Below are positions 1 through 6,799 of a stretch of DNA of 37,159 nt, piece after piece (the stretch's first letter is position 1; each line of letters starts with the position of its first letter). Under the pieces are notes generated by a model, which saw nothing but the letters and a program-made list of their open reading frames with translations, did no database searches and was not told the origin of the DNA. The stretch covers positions 1 to 37,159 of the IMG/VR virus record IMGVR_UViG_3300031251_000955; one strand, given 5' to 3'. The position numbers and the translations under genes are program-made. This DNA is from a virus.

Positions 1-993
1 CTAATTGTCTAATGCCTGTCTAATACTCTGCACCATTGAAGGCCCCTCAGCAACATCAATCTCCCTATCGACTATATAGCTATCAGTCATTCTTTCGTCT
101 GTATGGCCTGCCAGGAGCCTTGGATTATGGCCTTGGCGTTTGGTGTCTGTCAGGCTTTTTCTGCGCAGATCATGGATGTTTGCATTCTCGATCCCCGCAT
201 TTTTACATGCCTTCCTCCATTGTTCAGAAATTCGCAAATATTTAATGGGTTTGCCGCCACGGCCCGTTAGCAAATGAAAGCCGCGCACGGTGGTTTGTAG
301 GCGTTTGGCATTGTCGATCGCTACCTTTAGATCCGGGGTGATGATGACCTTTAACTCTTTACCAGTTTTTTGCTGTTTGAATTGGATATGATCGGCTGAA
401 ATATCCGATAGTTTTATGGCCAGCACATCACCGATCCTTTGGCCGGTTAAGTAGCAAAGATCCATCATTGCCGATACTAGTGGGGTGGCCTCGTGCTTGA
501 TCGCCATGAATTCCTTGTCAGTAATGTATCTATCACGCCTGCCTTCTTTCAGCCTGCCAATGCCCACGCACGGGTTCATTTCAACGATGCCCCATTCCAT
601 GGCGTAGCGAAACACCACTTTTAATATGCTTATGTAACGGTTGGCTGTGCCGGGATTGTTTCTGTAATTGGCTTTGATCGCAGCTATATGTTTTGGTTTA
701 ACCTGGTGTGGCTCGAATTCTGCGAGGATTTCTTTCAACGTTTTAGCGCTGCAGCGGTATTGAACAATAGTGCTTTGGGCAACAGTTGGGGCGTGGTATT
801 CAATAGCCTTGTCGATTAAAGCGGCCATTGCATTTTCGTTTGATTTTGGAGATACCAGGGAAGCATATTTTTGCAGAGCTTCCGTGTAGATGTCCGATAA
901 TCGGGTCCATTTGTTCTTGTGTACGTACCAGTATGCGCCGTTTTTAAAGTACAGCCTTGCTGGTAAATGGCGGTCGCGAGTTTTCTTTCTCAT
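1..993 (-). CDS. int: Tyrosine-recombinase phage integrase
   Basis: This site-specific recombinase integrates and excises the prophage. The 330-residue protein has an N-terminal SAM-like core-binding region (about 55-145) and a C-terminal catalytic domain. The expected residues are visible: Arg186 in TGQRIGD, Lys209 in QQKTGK, His274 and Arg277 in HDLRR, His297 in LAGHTD and the nucleophile Tyr306. The ATG overlaps the upstream DUF4224 gene by four bases (ATGA), indicating translational coupling at the distal end of the leftward operon. The stop codon is at the very first bases of the window. The candidate att core lies inside the last codons, so the four final residues before the stop are probably encoded by host DNA in this lysogen. 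Confidence 0.95.
   Translation of the reverse strand: MRKKTRDRHLPARLYFKNGAYWYVHKNKWTRLSDIYTEALQKYASLVSPKSNENAMAALIDKAIEYHAPTVAQSTIVQYRCSAKTLKEILAEFEPHQVKPKHIAAIKANYRNNPGTANRYISILKVVFRYAMEWGIVEMNPCVGIGRLKEGRRDRYITDKEFMAIKHEATPLVSAMMDLCYLTGQRIGDVLAIKLSDISADHIQFKQQKTGKELKVIITPDLKVAIDNAKRLQTTVRGFHLLTGRGGKPIKYLRISEQWRKACKNAGIENANIHDLRRKSLTDTKRQGHNPRLLAGHTDERMTDSYIVDREIDVAEGPSMVQSIRQALDN
16..28. repeat. Candidate attL core (13-bp direct repeat with 35154-35166)
   Basis: CTGTCTAATACTC occurs here and again immediately after the last phage gene. It sits within the 3' end of the integrase gene. The octamer TGTCTAAT also occurs 11 bp to the left (6-13 and 17-24) and may be part of the integrase-binding core. 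Assignment as attL rests on repeat position and phage gene content; no empty attB site is available for comparison. Confidence 0.7.
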
Positions 994-1193
994 TGATGAG
1001 CGAAGCGTAGGGCGGGTTCGTTTGATACTTTGCCAGAATCACCCATCCTTGCCAATACCACTGAGCGTAATACTTTTGGGTTTCCGTCAGCAGAAACTTC
1101 CAAAGGCCAGTGATTTTGCTGGAGCCATCGCACCTGGTAGGCGGGCTTTTTATAGCCCGTGAGCTCTGCAATTTCTTTATCAGTTAGAAACAT
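990..1193 (-). CDS. DUF4224 family small phage protein next to integrase
   Basis: The 67-residue protein begins MFLTDKEIAELTGYKKP and contains QVRWLQQNHWPLEV and PKVLRSVVLARMG. This is the recognisable pattern of the DUF4224 family, short helix-turn-helix-like proteins found directly upstream of phage integrases. By analogy with excisionase-like neighbours it may help control integration or excision, but no function is established. It overlaps the integrase start by four bases and lies five bases after the preceding gene, so it belongs to the same transcript. The ATG at 1193 gives the family's expected N-terminus. Confidence 0.8.
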   Translation of the reverse strand: MFLTDKEIAELTGYKKPAYQVRWLQQNHWPLEVSADGNPKVLRSVVLARMGDSGKVSNEPALRFAHQ

Positions 1194-1198
1194 TGGGG

Positions 1199-1711
1199 TT
1201 AGCTAGCGCCTGTTAATAAAGGAGTTTTTCTATAACAAGTAATGCCAGCAACCCATTCTTCACTCGAATAATATTCAGTGCATGCGCAGCTGCAGTTCTC
1301 GTGGGATTCATTTTTTTGGCAAAGTTCGCAACACGGTTGGTGTTGTGTAGTTGGTTTCAATAAACCATGACGTTCTGCAATATCCTGCAGGTCGCCGCCA
1401 TCGAAGGATCCACCGGGCCACTCATCCATAAGCTCATTTGCAAATGCACGCAGCTTTTCGATAATGGTGTCTCTATCTGTAATCAGCTTGTGTGATGAAT
1501 TGTTAAATATTTTTTCACATTGAAGATCATTGTTGAGACGGGCGCATTCAATAATTTTATTGACATGCGCCTCTTCCAGCTGCTCGCGGGTGTATTCATC
1601 CAGTGCAATGCACCACTCGTGCAAGTTGCAGTCGTGGCCAACATCTTTCTGGTTATCTTCTATTTCTAGTTCGCATGCATCGCAAGTGGTTTTGTTTGTG
1701 TCATTGCTCAT
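1199..1711 (-). CDS. Hypothetical cysteine-rich protein, probable zinc binder
   Basis: I do not recognise this 170-residue protein. It has Cys pairs near the N-terminus (TCDACELE, then a downstream CxxH-type stretch) and a dense Cys/His cluster near the C-terminus (CCELCQKNESHENCSCAC), suggesting one or two zinc-binding modules. The middle is helical and acidic, with no membrane segment or signal peptide. Its ATG overlaps the end of the ASCH gene by four bases, so it is a genuine operon member. It is most likely a phage accessory or nucleic-acid-binding protein, but this is inference from the cysteine spacing only. Confidence 0.6.
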   Translation of the reverse strand: MSNDTNKTTCDACELEIEDNQKDVGHDCNLHEWCIALDEYTREQLEEAHVNKIIECARLNNDLQCEKIFNNSSHKLITDRDTIIEKLRAFANELMDEWPGGSFDGGDLQDIAERHGLLKPTTQHQPCCELCQKNESHENCSCACTEYYSSEEWVAGITCYRKTPLLTGAS

Positions 1712-2037
1712 AAATATTTAAACTCGATTCGGTTGATTTGTTCCAGCGGATGACAGCGGTAGTGCTTGATCATCATGGCTATAAATAATTCTGGATCCCA
1801 ATCAGGAAAGCCTTCCAAAATACAGTCAGCTTTCGTGATCGCATTCAATGGTTCGCTGCGTGTGCTCACCACTTCAATCGGGCCGCCAATCTTCACCATT
1901 TTTTCACCGGGCTTTAACCCCATGCATTTTTCTACCGGTTGGTAGATGTCTCCTGGCTTTGCATGCCGCCAGCCAAAGCGACGCGTCACCGTTTTAGTTT
2001 TGGCGCGCACCTGATGTGTTGTCATTGCAAAACTCAT
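1708..2037 (-). CDS. ASCH-domain-like phage protein
   Basis: The roughly 109-residue protein starts MSFAMTTHQVRAKTKTVTRR and continues with a GWRHAKPGD-type turn and the segment KIGGPIEVVSTRSEPL. This matches small phage ASCH-like proteins (a beta-barrel, PUA-related RNA-binding fold). I chose the ATG at 2037 over the one at 2046 because it makes the typical four-base ATGA overlap with the stop of the DUF5131 gene. ASCH proteins and Gp37/Gp68-type proteins frequently sit together in phages, suggesting a joint role in nucleic acid or nucleoside chemistry; this pairing is seen here. Substrate unknown. Confidence 0.7.
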   Translation of the reverse strand: MSFAMTTHQVRAKTKTVTRRFGWRHAKPGDIYQPVEKCMGLKPGEKMVKIGGPIEVVSTRSEPLNAITKADCILEGFPDWDPELFIAMMIKHYRCHPLEQINRIEFKYL

Positions 2038-3011
2038 ATTGCGCATCGCGTCATTCTCGGATATTGGTCATGTAATGCGCCATCAAGCAATCGACCGGCT
2101 TTCTTTTTGCCAACACGATCCATCCACAGATCGCCGTCGTAATATCCGGTGCCGTTTGTGCTCTTGTAATCGGCAGTCTCTGGCCATGCTGGCATTTCAC
2201 CCTCAAGCCACTCGCCCCATTGCTTAAACAAAAATGGTACGTCTGCTGACTTGCATTGATCGCGCAGTGATTTTGCCCACGCAGGGTACATCGGCCTTGC
2301 GTCTTTGCCAGACTCACCGCCAACAACAACCCAGTCAAGACCATTGCCATTTTGTACGACGCGCACGCCGTTATGATCTGGCCATTGTTCAAAGTACATT
2401 TCTAAATTAATCGAACCGAGCAGGGGTTCTGCACTTATCCACCGAACTGCTGCTGGCGTTTCAAGCAACAACGGTATGCGCTCGTCAGCTGCTTTTTGAT
2501 CTTCAACACTGACACCGAGCCATACGTTTGAAAGCGGCCACGGTCGGTTGACCACGTAAGTTTGAGCAGTATCTCCATCCTCAACCATGTCTCCTGCGCG
2601 GTCGCCAATGTTCACGCGAGTCCAAGGATTCAACAAATACTGACGCATTCTTTCAGGTCGTTTTGTCAAAATTTGAAACGTGTGACGCTCAGAAAGCGCC
2701 ATCACAGCAAACACCTTGTCGACGTAATCATCCGGCACATTCTCATGGAACAGATCGCTCATGCTGTTCACGAAGATGCGGCGCGGTCGTTGCCAGCGTA
2801 GCGGTTCATCGAGTTTTTCCGGTACCAGTGTGATCTCGCCATTCCACTGACCACCTTTTGCGATCAATCCCTCATAGGGCATTCCTTCACCACTGAAACG
2901 CTTAGCGGTAGTTTCTGCATAGCAATTCCTGCATCCTTCGCTTACGCGTGAGCAGCCGCGGATTGGATTCCATGTAGCATCAGTCCATTCAATTCCAGTT
3001 TTATCAGCCAT
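2034..3011 (-). CDS. Phage Gp37/Gp68 family protein (DUF5131)
   Basis: The protein starts MADKTGIEWTDATWNPIRGC and shows the cysteine motif GCSRVSEGCRNCYAE (C-x5-C-x2-C). Further on are FVNSMSDLFHENVP, QILTKRPERM and the WISAEPLLG and GGESG motifs characteristic of DUF5131. The family has a radical-SAM-like arrangement of cysteines and is proposed to be metal-binding, but its reaction is not established. It is about 325 residues, full length for the family. I chose the start at 3011 rather than the upstream ATG at 3053 because homology begins at MADK; it then overlaps the end of the reverse transcriptase gene by eight bases. It lies directly downstream of the DGR in the same operon. Confidence 0.85.
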   Translation of the reverse strand: MADKTGIEWTDATWNPIRGCSRVSEGCRNCYAETTAKRFSGEGMPYEGLIAKGGQWNGEITLVPEKLDEPLRWQRPRRIFVNSMSDLFHENVPDDYVDKVFAVMALSERHTFQILTKRPERMRQYLLNPWTRVNIGDRAGDMVEDGDTAQTYVVNRPWPLSNVWLGVSVEDQKAADERIPLLLETPAAVRWISAEPLLGSINLEMYFEQWPDHNGVRVVQNGNGLDWVVVGGESGKDARPMYPAWAKSLRDQCKSADVPFLFKQWGEWLEGEMPAWPETADYKSTNGTGYYDGDLWMDRVGKKKAGRLLDGALHDQYPRMTRCAI

Positions 3012-4437
3012 TCTTTTTTCCTCGCTTTCTAAAAGCCTTTGTGTATAACCCATTCACTGCATGGCCGCGTTGCCAGATCGCCTTCACCAATCGTTTGCGA
3101 TCGTTGTAGCTGTGGCTGCTTTGCCTTACCAAACCCAAATAACTATTGGAAGTTTCAAACACCTGGTCCGCATCGATATTCTTGATCCGGATGACGGCTT
3201 GCTTTATCACGCGCCTCCGTGTGGTTCTGCGCCATGGCTTGATCACTTGCCCAACAAAATCAACACCACGATCTACCGGCTGCAGGATGGTTTTGGATGG
3301 GTTGAGTTTGACGTTCAATCGCTCTGGCAAAAACGCATCAATCTGTTCCAGCCAGGTGTTGAGCTGTTGGGGTGATTCATGCAGCAATACAAAGTCATCC
3401 ACGTAGCGAATGTAATGCTTCACGCGCAACTGGTGCTTGATGAATTGATCCAGCTGGTTTAAATAAATATTGGCAAAGAATTGGCTACTGAGATTGCCTA
3501 TTGGCAGGCCGTATTCTGCAGACTGCAGCGCCAGTTGTTTGTGTGGCGGTACCAGTGAAAGCAGTTTGCCGCTGCAGCGTAGCTCATAATTCTGGCGCGG
3601 GTCGTGCAATAGAATTAAATCTGTGAGCTCACGCCACCAAGGCTCGGTTACTTTTTCATGGATGAGTTTCTGCAGGATCGGTTTATCAATGCTGACAAAG
3701 AAGTTTGCCAGATCACATTTTAAATAATGCGCAGGCTTGCTCCAGTTGTGTGTGATGCTGCGAATCTTGCTTTCCAATCGTTGAGCGGCGAACAGTGTGC
3801 CGCGTTCTGGTATGCACGCACAGCTATCGTAAATAAAACTGGCATGGAAGCGTTGTACGATGTGGTTGTAAAGCAGGTGATGCACAATGCGATCACGAAA
3901 ATCTGCAGCCCACACTTCGCGCGGTTTGGGCCGTGTAATCACAAAGCAGATGGATCTGCCCGGCGTGTAAGTGCCGGTATTTAATTCATCGTAGAGTTTC
4001 GCCAGATTGGCTTCGAGGTTGAGCTCAAAGGCAAGGGCGGTGGTGCTGTTGCGTTTTGATTTGCGACAATCAAAATAGGCTTGCACCAGTTGTTCAAATA
4101 AAAAATCAGCATGGCACTTAACAGGTGCATCAAAAAGACAAAGTTGATCTGCGAACGGCACGAGCTCTGTTCGTATTGTCCTTGTGGTCGTTGTTCTGGT
4201 TACCATCTTCAAAGTTCTGGACATACGCGTAATCGGAAGAGTTCTGCGCCTTGTTGTGCTATCGACATCAACAGAGCGAAGGCGAGGCCGATCACTCTGC
4301 AGACTTGGCTCATCCTGAGCTGCTGGCGGTGGCATCGATACAGCAGATGCCAGCGGCACAACCAGATTAAAAAACGCACAGGCATGATAGCCGTAACCGT
4401 CATGCAGCGGGCGCTGCTTTTGCATTTGCTTCTTCAC
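3004..4437 (-). CDS. DGR reverse transcriptase
   Basis: This enzyme copies the template-repeat RNA into adenine-mutagenised cDNA. RT motifs are clear: CDLANFFVSID (catalytic Asp near 242 in this numbering), GLPIGNLSSQFFANIYLNQLD (the DGR version of the QGxxxSP motif) and YVDDFVLL (catalytic Asp pair near 347-348). They are followed by NPSKT and a thumb region. Coordinates give the longest open frame. The first about 92 residues are read through the end of avd and the TR, and are low-complexity and RT-unlike. No methionine codon occurs after the TR, so the true start is either a GTG at 4161 (385 residues, the usual DGR RT size) or an ATG in or before the TR. The stop overlaps the DUF5131 start by eight bases. 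Confidence 0.95.
   Translation of the reverse strand: MKKQMQKQRPLHDGYGYHACAFFNLVVPLASAVSMPPPAAQDEPSLQSDRPRLRSVDVDSTTRRRTLPITRMSRTLKMVTRTTTTRTIRTELVPFADQLCLFDAPVKCHADFLFEQLVQAYFDCRKSKRNSTTALAFELNLEANLAKLYDELNTGTYTPGRSICFVITRPKPREVWAADFRDRIVHHLLYNHIVQRFHASFIYDSCACIPERGTLFAAQRLESKIRSITHNWSKPAHYLKCDLANFFVSIDKPILQKLIHEKVTEPWWRELTDLILLHDPRQNYELRCSGKLLSLVPPHKQLALQSAEYGLPIGNLSSQFFANIYLNQLDQFIKHQLRVKHYIRYVDDFVLLHESPQQLNTWLEQIDAFLPERLNVKLNPSKTILQPVDRGVDFVGQVIKPWRRTTRRRVIKQAVIRIKNIDADQVFETSNSYLGLVRQSSHSYNDRKRLVKAIWQRGHAVNGLYTKAFRKRGKKNG
4147..4248 (-). repeat. DGR template repeat (TR)
   Basis: This 102-bp non-coding template lies between avd and the RT core, the canonical DGR position. Read on the minus strand in the VR frame it encodes a series rich in AAC/AAT codons (QNSSDYAY..., NQNNDHKDNTN). 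AAY codons cannot mutate to stop codons at their adenines. It contains 33 coding-strand adenines, 18 of which differ in at least one VR. The last 23 bp (4147-4169) are identical in all VRs and correspond to the initiation-of-mutagenic-homing (IMH) region. Homology stops exactly after CTGCG on the plus strand (4244-4248) and before position 4147. No GC-rich hairpin follows the TR. Confidence 0.96.
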
Positions 4438-4771
4438 TCTGTTTCTTCCAACCTTGACCTTGTTTACTTACGCTGGTGGTGACTTCAATCGCTGCTGCAT
4501 ACTTCTTTACATCAATCCAGCGCTTATCCTTTGCTACACGGAGTAACACTTCGATTACTTGTATGCGTTCCAGCAACTGTTCAAGATGCGGCACCTTATC
4601 GCGCGCAATGTTGGCTCTCATAATCAGAGTCATCAATTCCGTGCATTCAGTGCGAATCGTTTCACCCACAGTGCGTTTAAAATCACGCGGAAAATTCTGC
4701 GTAACATCAATTGCCATGCCTAATAGATCGTAGGCAGCTTTATAAATAACCAATTCATGGTGGAGTGCCAT
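4400..4771 (-). CDS. avd: DGR accessory variability determinant (Avd, four-helix bundle)
   Basis: The 123-residue basic, all-helical protein starts MALHHELVIYKAAYDLLGM and includes NFPRDFKRTVGETIRTECTE, the pattern of Avd/23S-rRNA-IVP-like four-helix bundle proteins. Avd forms a barrel-shaped pentamer that binds the RT and template RNA and is needed for mutagenic cDNA synthesis. Its position, directly upstream of the TR and RT and downstream of a target gene, is canonical. The C-terminal tail (KKQSEEANAKAAPAA) is probably disordered. The ATG lies 16 bases after the VR1 hairpin and has only a weak ribosome binding site, so expression may depend on coupling or on readthrough from the target gene. 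Confidence 0.92.
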   Translation of the reverse strand: MALHHELVIYKAAYDLLGMAIDVTQNFPRDFKRTVGETIRTECTELMTLIMRANIARDKVPHLEQLLERIQVIEVLLRVAKDKRWIDVKKYAAAIEVTTSVSKQGQGWKKQSEEANAKAAPAA

Positions 4772-4787
4772 GCTGAAAAAACTCGCG

Positions 4788-4804
4788 AGGGCGCTACGCG
4801 CCCT
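4788..4804 (-). other. DNA/RNA hairpin downstream of VR1
   Basis: AGGGCGC-TAC-GCGCCCT is a perfect 7-bp inverted repeat with a 3-base loop, 32 bp beyond the end of VR1 and between the target gene stop and the avd start. Known DGRs need a hairpin or cruciform downstream of the VR for efficient homing. Similar hairpins follow VR2 and VR3 but not the TR. No T-tract follows on the coding strand, so a terminator is unlikely. Confidence 0.85.
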
Positions 4805-4822
4805 GTTTAAATTGTTAAATTA

Positions 4823-5665
4823 CTAAATGACCGATAATCTGCGAACGGCACGAGCTCTGCTCGTATTGACCTTGGGGTCGCCGTACTGGAAACCATCTTC
4901 AAAGAACTGGACATACGCGTAATCGGAAGAGTTCTGCGTGCTTGTCCAATACCAATCGCTTTGCACAAATTGATCCTGGCAATTGACATAGCACATCCGT
5001 GCTTCTTTGCGTGCGGGTAGATACCAGTCTTTATGGCCATCAATTTCCAGTGCAAGAATTTGTTTAGCGAGATCACTTCCATTTTCTGCCATGGCTTTGG
5101 TATTGATCATGCCGTCACCATCGCTGTCGGCATCTTTAATTTTTTTGCCAGCGCATCCCCATTTGACATCCTTGAATGATCCAAGGTCATCGGGTGCAAT
5201 GATCAGGTGATAATCTTTTTCACCGTTGTAGCCGCGCATCAAGCCTGCATAGATGCCGCCTTGTGCTGGCCACATAGTGCCAATGCAGGGTAGGTTTGTT
5301 TTCTGTTGCGCATTGCCAATGTAAAGCATGGCGTTCACCAAACGGCTATCGATGCGTTCATTGCGCTGGTGCAGCATCATGGCAAAGTTCGCCAGATCCA
5401 CGGTGTCGCCTTTGCTGGTGAGTTGTTGTAACAGCAGCTCGTGCAAATGTTCTTTACTGCATTGCTCCATATCATTCCAGCCGGTGCGGCCTTTTACTTC
5501 GCGCGCGAATTTCATTTTTTCACGCATAGCTGCAGCAAAAGTATTCACTGCCTGGTCGTCCGGATGCTTGTTAATTTCCGCCAGCATAATTTCCATAACA
5601 TCATTTGCTGCCATGGATACGCTGGCCTTCCCAATTTTGACTGTGACATCTTTTGCTGCTTTCAT
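4823..5665 (-). CDS. DGR target protein 1 with DUF1566/C-lectin-like C-terminus
   Basis: This is the largest of the three diversified proteins, about 280 residues. The N-terminal 115 residues are helical (MKAAKDVTVKIGKASVSM...). They are followed by a DUF1566/Lcl_C-like domain with GGIYAGLMRG, the acidic DADSDGDGM loop, KDWYLPARKEARM and WYWTSTQNSSD. The C-terminal 34 residues are VR1 and end in RARAVRRLSVI, the conserved DGR target ending. I chose the ATG at 5665 because GGAG precedes it at good spacing; an ATG at 5680 lacks this. There is no signal peptide or membrane segment, so the product is cytosolic or virion-borne. A neighbouring hairpin and avd follow directly. Confidence 0.9.
   Translation of the reverse strand: MKAAKDVTVKIGKASVSMAANDVMEIMLAEINKHPDDQAVNTFAAAMREKMKFAREVKGRTGWNDMEQCSKEHLHELLLQQLTSKGDTVDLANFAMMLHQRNERIDSRLVNAMLYIGNAQQKTNLPCIGTMWPAQGGIYAGLMRGYNGEKDYHLIIAPDDLGSFKDVKWGCAGKKIKDADSDGDGMINTKAMAENGSDLAKQILALEIDGHKDWYLPARKEARMCYVNCQDQFVQSDWYWTSTQNSSDYAYVQFFEDGFQYGDPKVNTSRARAVRRLSVI
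4837..4938 (-). repeat. DGR variable repeat VR1
   Basis: This 102-bp copy of the TR sits at the 3' end of the target 1 gene. It differs from the TR at 10 positions, all TR adenines on the coding strand. AAC codons of the template have become TTC (Phe), TAC (Tyr), GGC (Gly) and others, with the invariant AAG Lys retained. The 23-bp IMH end is unchanged. Confidence 0.96.
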
Positions 5666-5692
5666 GATCGTGATCTCCAAAAAAATCCGAAA

Positions 5693-5708
5693 GGGCGCTG
5701 GTGCGCCC
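5693..5708 (-). other. DNA/RNA hairpin downstream of VR2
   Basis: GGGCGC-TGGT-GCGCCC is a 6-bp inverted repeat with a 4-base loop, 32 bp beyond the end of VR2 and just before the ribosome binding site of target 1. The spacing from the VR matches the VR1 hairpin. It is followed by an A/T-rich stretch and GGAGA, a layout that recurs upstream of the ParB-like gene. Confidence 0.8.
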
Positions 5709-5723
5709 CATCAAATGGTTAAA

Positions 5724-6329
5724 TTACTCAATGACTAATAATCTGCGAACGGCACGAGCTCTGTGCGTATTGCCCTTGTGGGCGAAGCCCTGGGTACCAT
5801 CTGCAAAGTACTGGACATACGCGGAATCGGAAGAGTACTGCGTCGAACTCCAGTACCATGCTGCTTCAAAGGCTTCTGCGCCACCTTCCTTGAATGCTTC
5901 TACTGTTGTTTGTGCGGGGCTTTCTTCTGTGTATGGGTAACCTGCAGGAATACTGCTGGCATTGTCACCATCACGGAAGCTGCAATAGTTTTTATAGGCC
6001 GTTGGTTTGAAATTTCTGTGCGCCATTTCTTGTTCATCACGACTCCATAGATACCAGTCATCCAGATCTGCGATGCGTAGTGCGCGAATTTTTTGCGCAA
6101 GCCCGCTGCCATTGGAGGCCATCGCATCTGTATTTGCCAAGCCATCGTTACAGCTGCTGGCATCAATCTTGTCGCCATAGCCACCATATTCACCTTCAAG
6201 ATCGCCTTCTGCTTTTGGTGAAATGATCGATGCGTATGTATCGTTGCCGATACGGAATAAACTATTGTAGAAACCGCCGCCGAGTGGTGCGCCGATGGCG
6301 GGCAGTTCTGATTTGCGGATTGTGTTCAT
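5724..6329 (-). CDS. DGR target protein 2, DUF1566-like
   Basis: The protein is about 201 residues and starts MNTIRKSELPAIGAPLGGGF. It has a DUF1566-like body: GNDTYASIISP, DDWYLWSRDEQEMA, then an insertion and AWYWSSTQYSSDS. It ends in VR2 (RARAVRRLLVIE). I chose the ATG at 6329 because AGGAGAACACGCC precedes it; the frame is open for 17 more codons upstream but without a good site. An almost identical leader (CCACCACACYAGGAGAACAC) precedes the internal ATG of target 3, showing that the two genes are duplicated cassettes. No signal peptide is visible. It is a paralogue of targets 1 and 3, with the most heavily mutated VR. Confidence 0.9.
   Translation of the reverse strand: MNTIRKSELPAIGAPLGGGFYNSLFRIGNDTYASIISPKAEGDLEGEYGGYGDKIDASSCNDGLANTDAMASNGSGLAQKIRALRIADLDDWYLWSRDEQEMAHRNFKPTAYKNYCSFRDGDNASSIPAGYPYTEESPAQTTVEAFKEGGAEAFEAAWYWSSTQYSSDSAYVQYFADGTQGFAHKGNTHRARAVRRLLVIE
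5741..5842 (-). repeat. DGR variable repeat VR2
   Basis: This 102-bp TR copy sits at the 3' end of the target 2 gene. It has 12 differences from the TR, the most of the three, all at TR adenines of the coding strand. Substitutions include Asn to Tyr, Gly, Phe, His and Thr and Asp to Ala or Gly. The IMH end is identical to the TR. Confidence 0.96.
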
Positions 6330-6384
6330 GGCGTGTTCTCCTAGTGTGGTGGTTAAAAATGGCGGGGCGAACCCCGCCATGTGA

Positions 6385-6738
6385 TTACTGTGCTGGTGAT
6401 GTTGCTGCTGCGCTCGTTGTGTCTGAGCTTTGGGTATCTGCTGAATTTGCAGTTACATCTACTGCGGGAGAAGCTGTAGTTGTATCAGTGCTGGTATCTG
6501 TAACGGCTACAACTGGTTGCGCTACTGCATCGCAATCAATTGCATCAGCGGGTCGCGCATTTACATTCGCAAGTACGCGAACAGCATTAACGGGAAGAAC
6601 CGTTTTTAAGTCGCCTTCGCCAACCTGGACCAAGTCTGTTTTTTCACAATTTAAAAACTGCTCTTCGTCGTTCGTGAACGATTTAATTTCGCCAAAAAGG
6701 CGAGTGTTGTCTCGTGTATCAATTACTAACATTTTCAT
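6385..6738 (-). CDS. Hypothetical protein with Ala/Thr/Ser-rich tail
   Basis: The 117-residue protein has a compact N-terminal half (MKMLVIDTRDNTRLFGEIKS ... LKTVLPVNAVRVLANV) that looks like a small beta-rich domain. The low-complexity tail of Thr, Ser, Asp and Ala (about 72-117) is probably disordered. It lies between the ParB-like gene and target 2 in the same operon. I do not recognise the family. The N-terminal half recalls small anti-restriction or Sm-fold-like phage proteins only loosely. A plausible ribosome binding site (AGGAAAAAT) precedes the ATG at 6738. Confidence 0.55.
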   Translation of the reverse strand: MKMLVIDTRDNTRLFGEIKSFTNDEEQFLNCEKTDLVQVGEGDLKTVLPVNAVRVLANVNARPADAIDCDAVAQPVVAVTDTSTDTTTASPAVDVTANSADTQSSDTTSAAATSPAQ

Positions 6739-6799
6739 GATATTTTTCCTATGTAAAGGTTGATGAATACCGGCGCTACCCGGCGGTTAAGCACTGAAA

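Noticed and set aside
4249-4400. Possible extension of TR/VR homology upstream of the 102-bp repeat.
   Set aside because: Beyond CTGCG the three VRs agree with each other (Trp-Tyr-Trp codons) but not with the TR side, so the repeat ends there.
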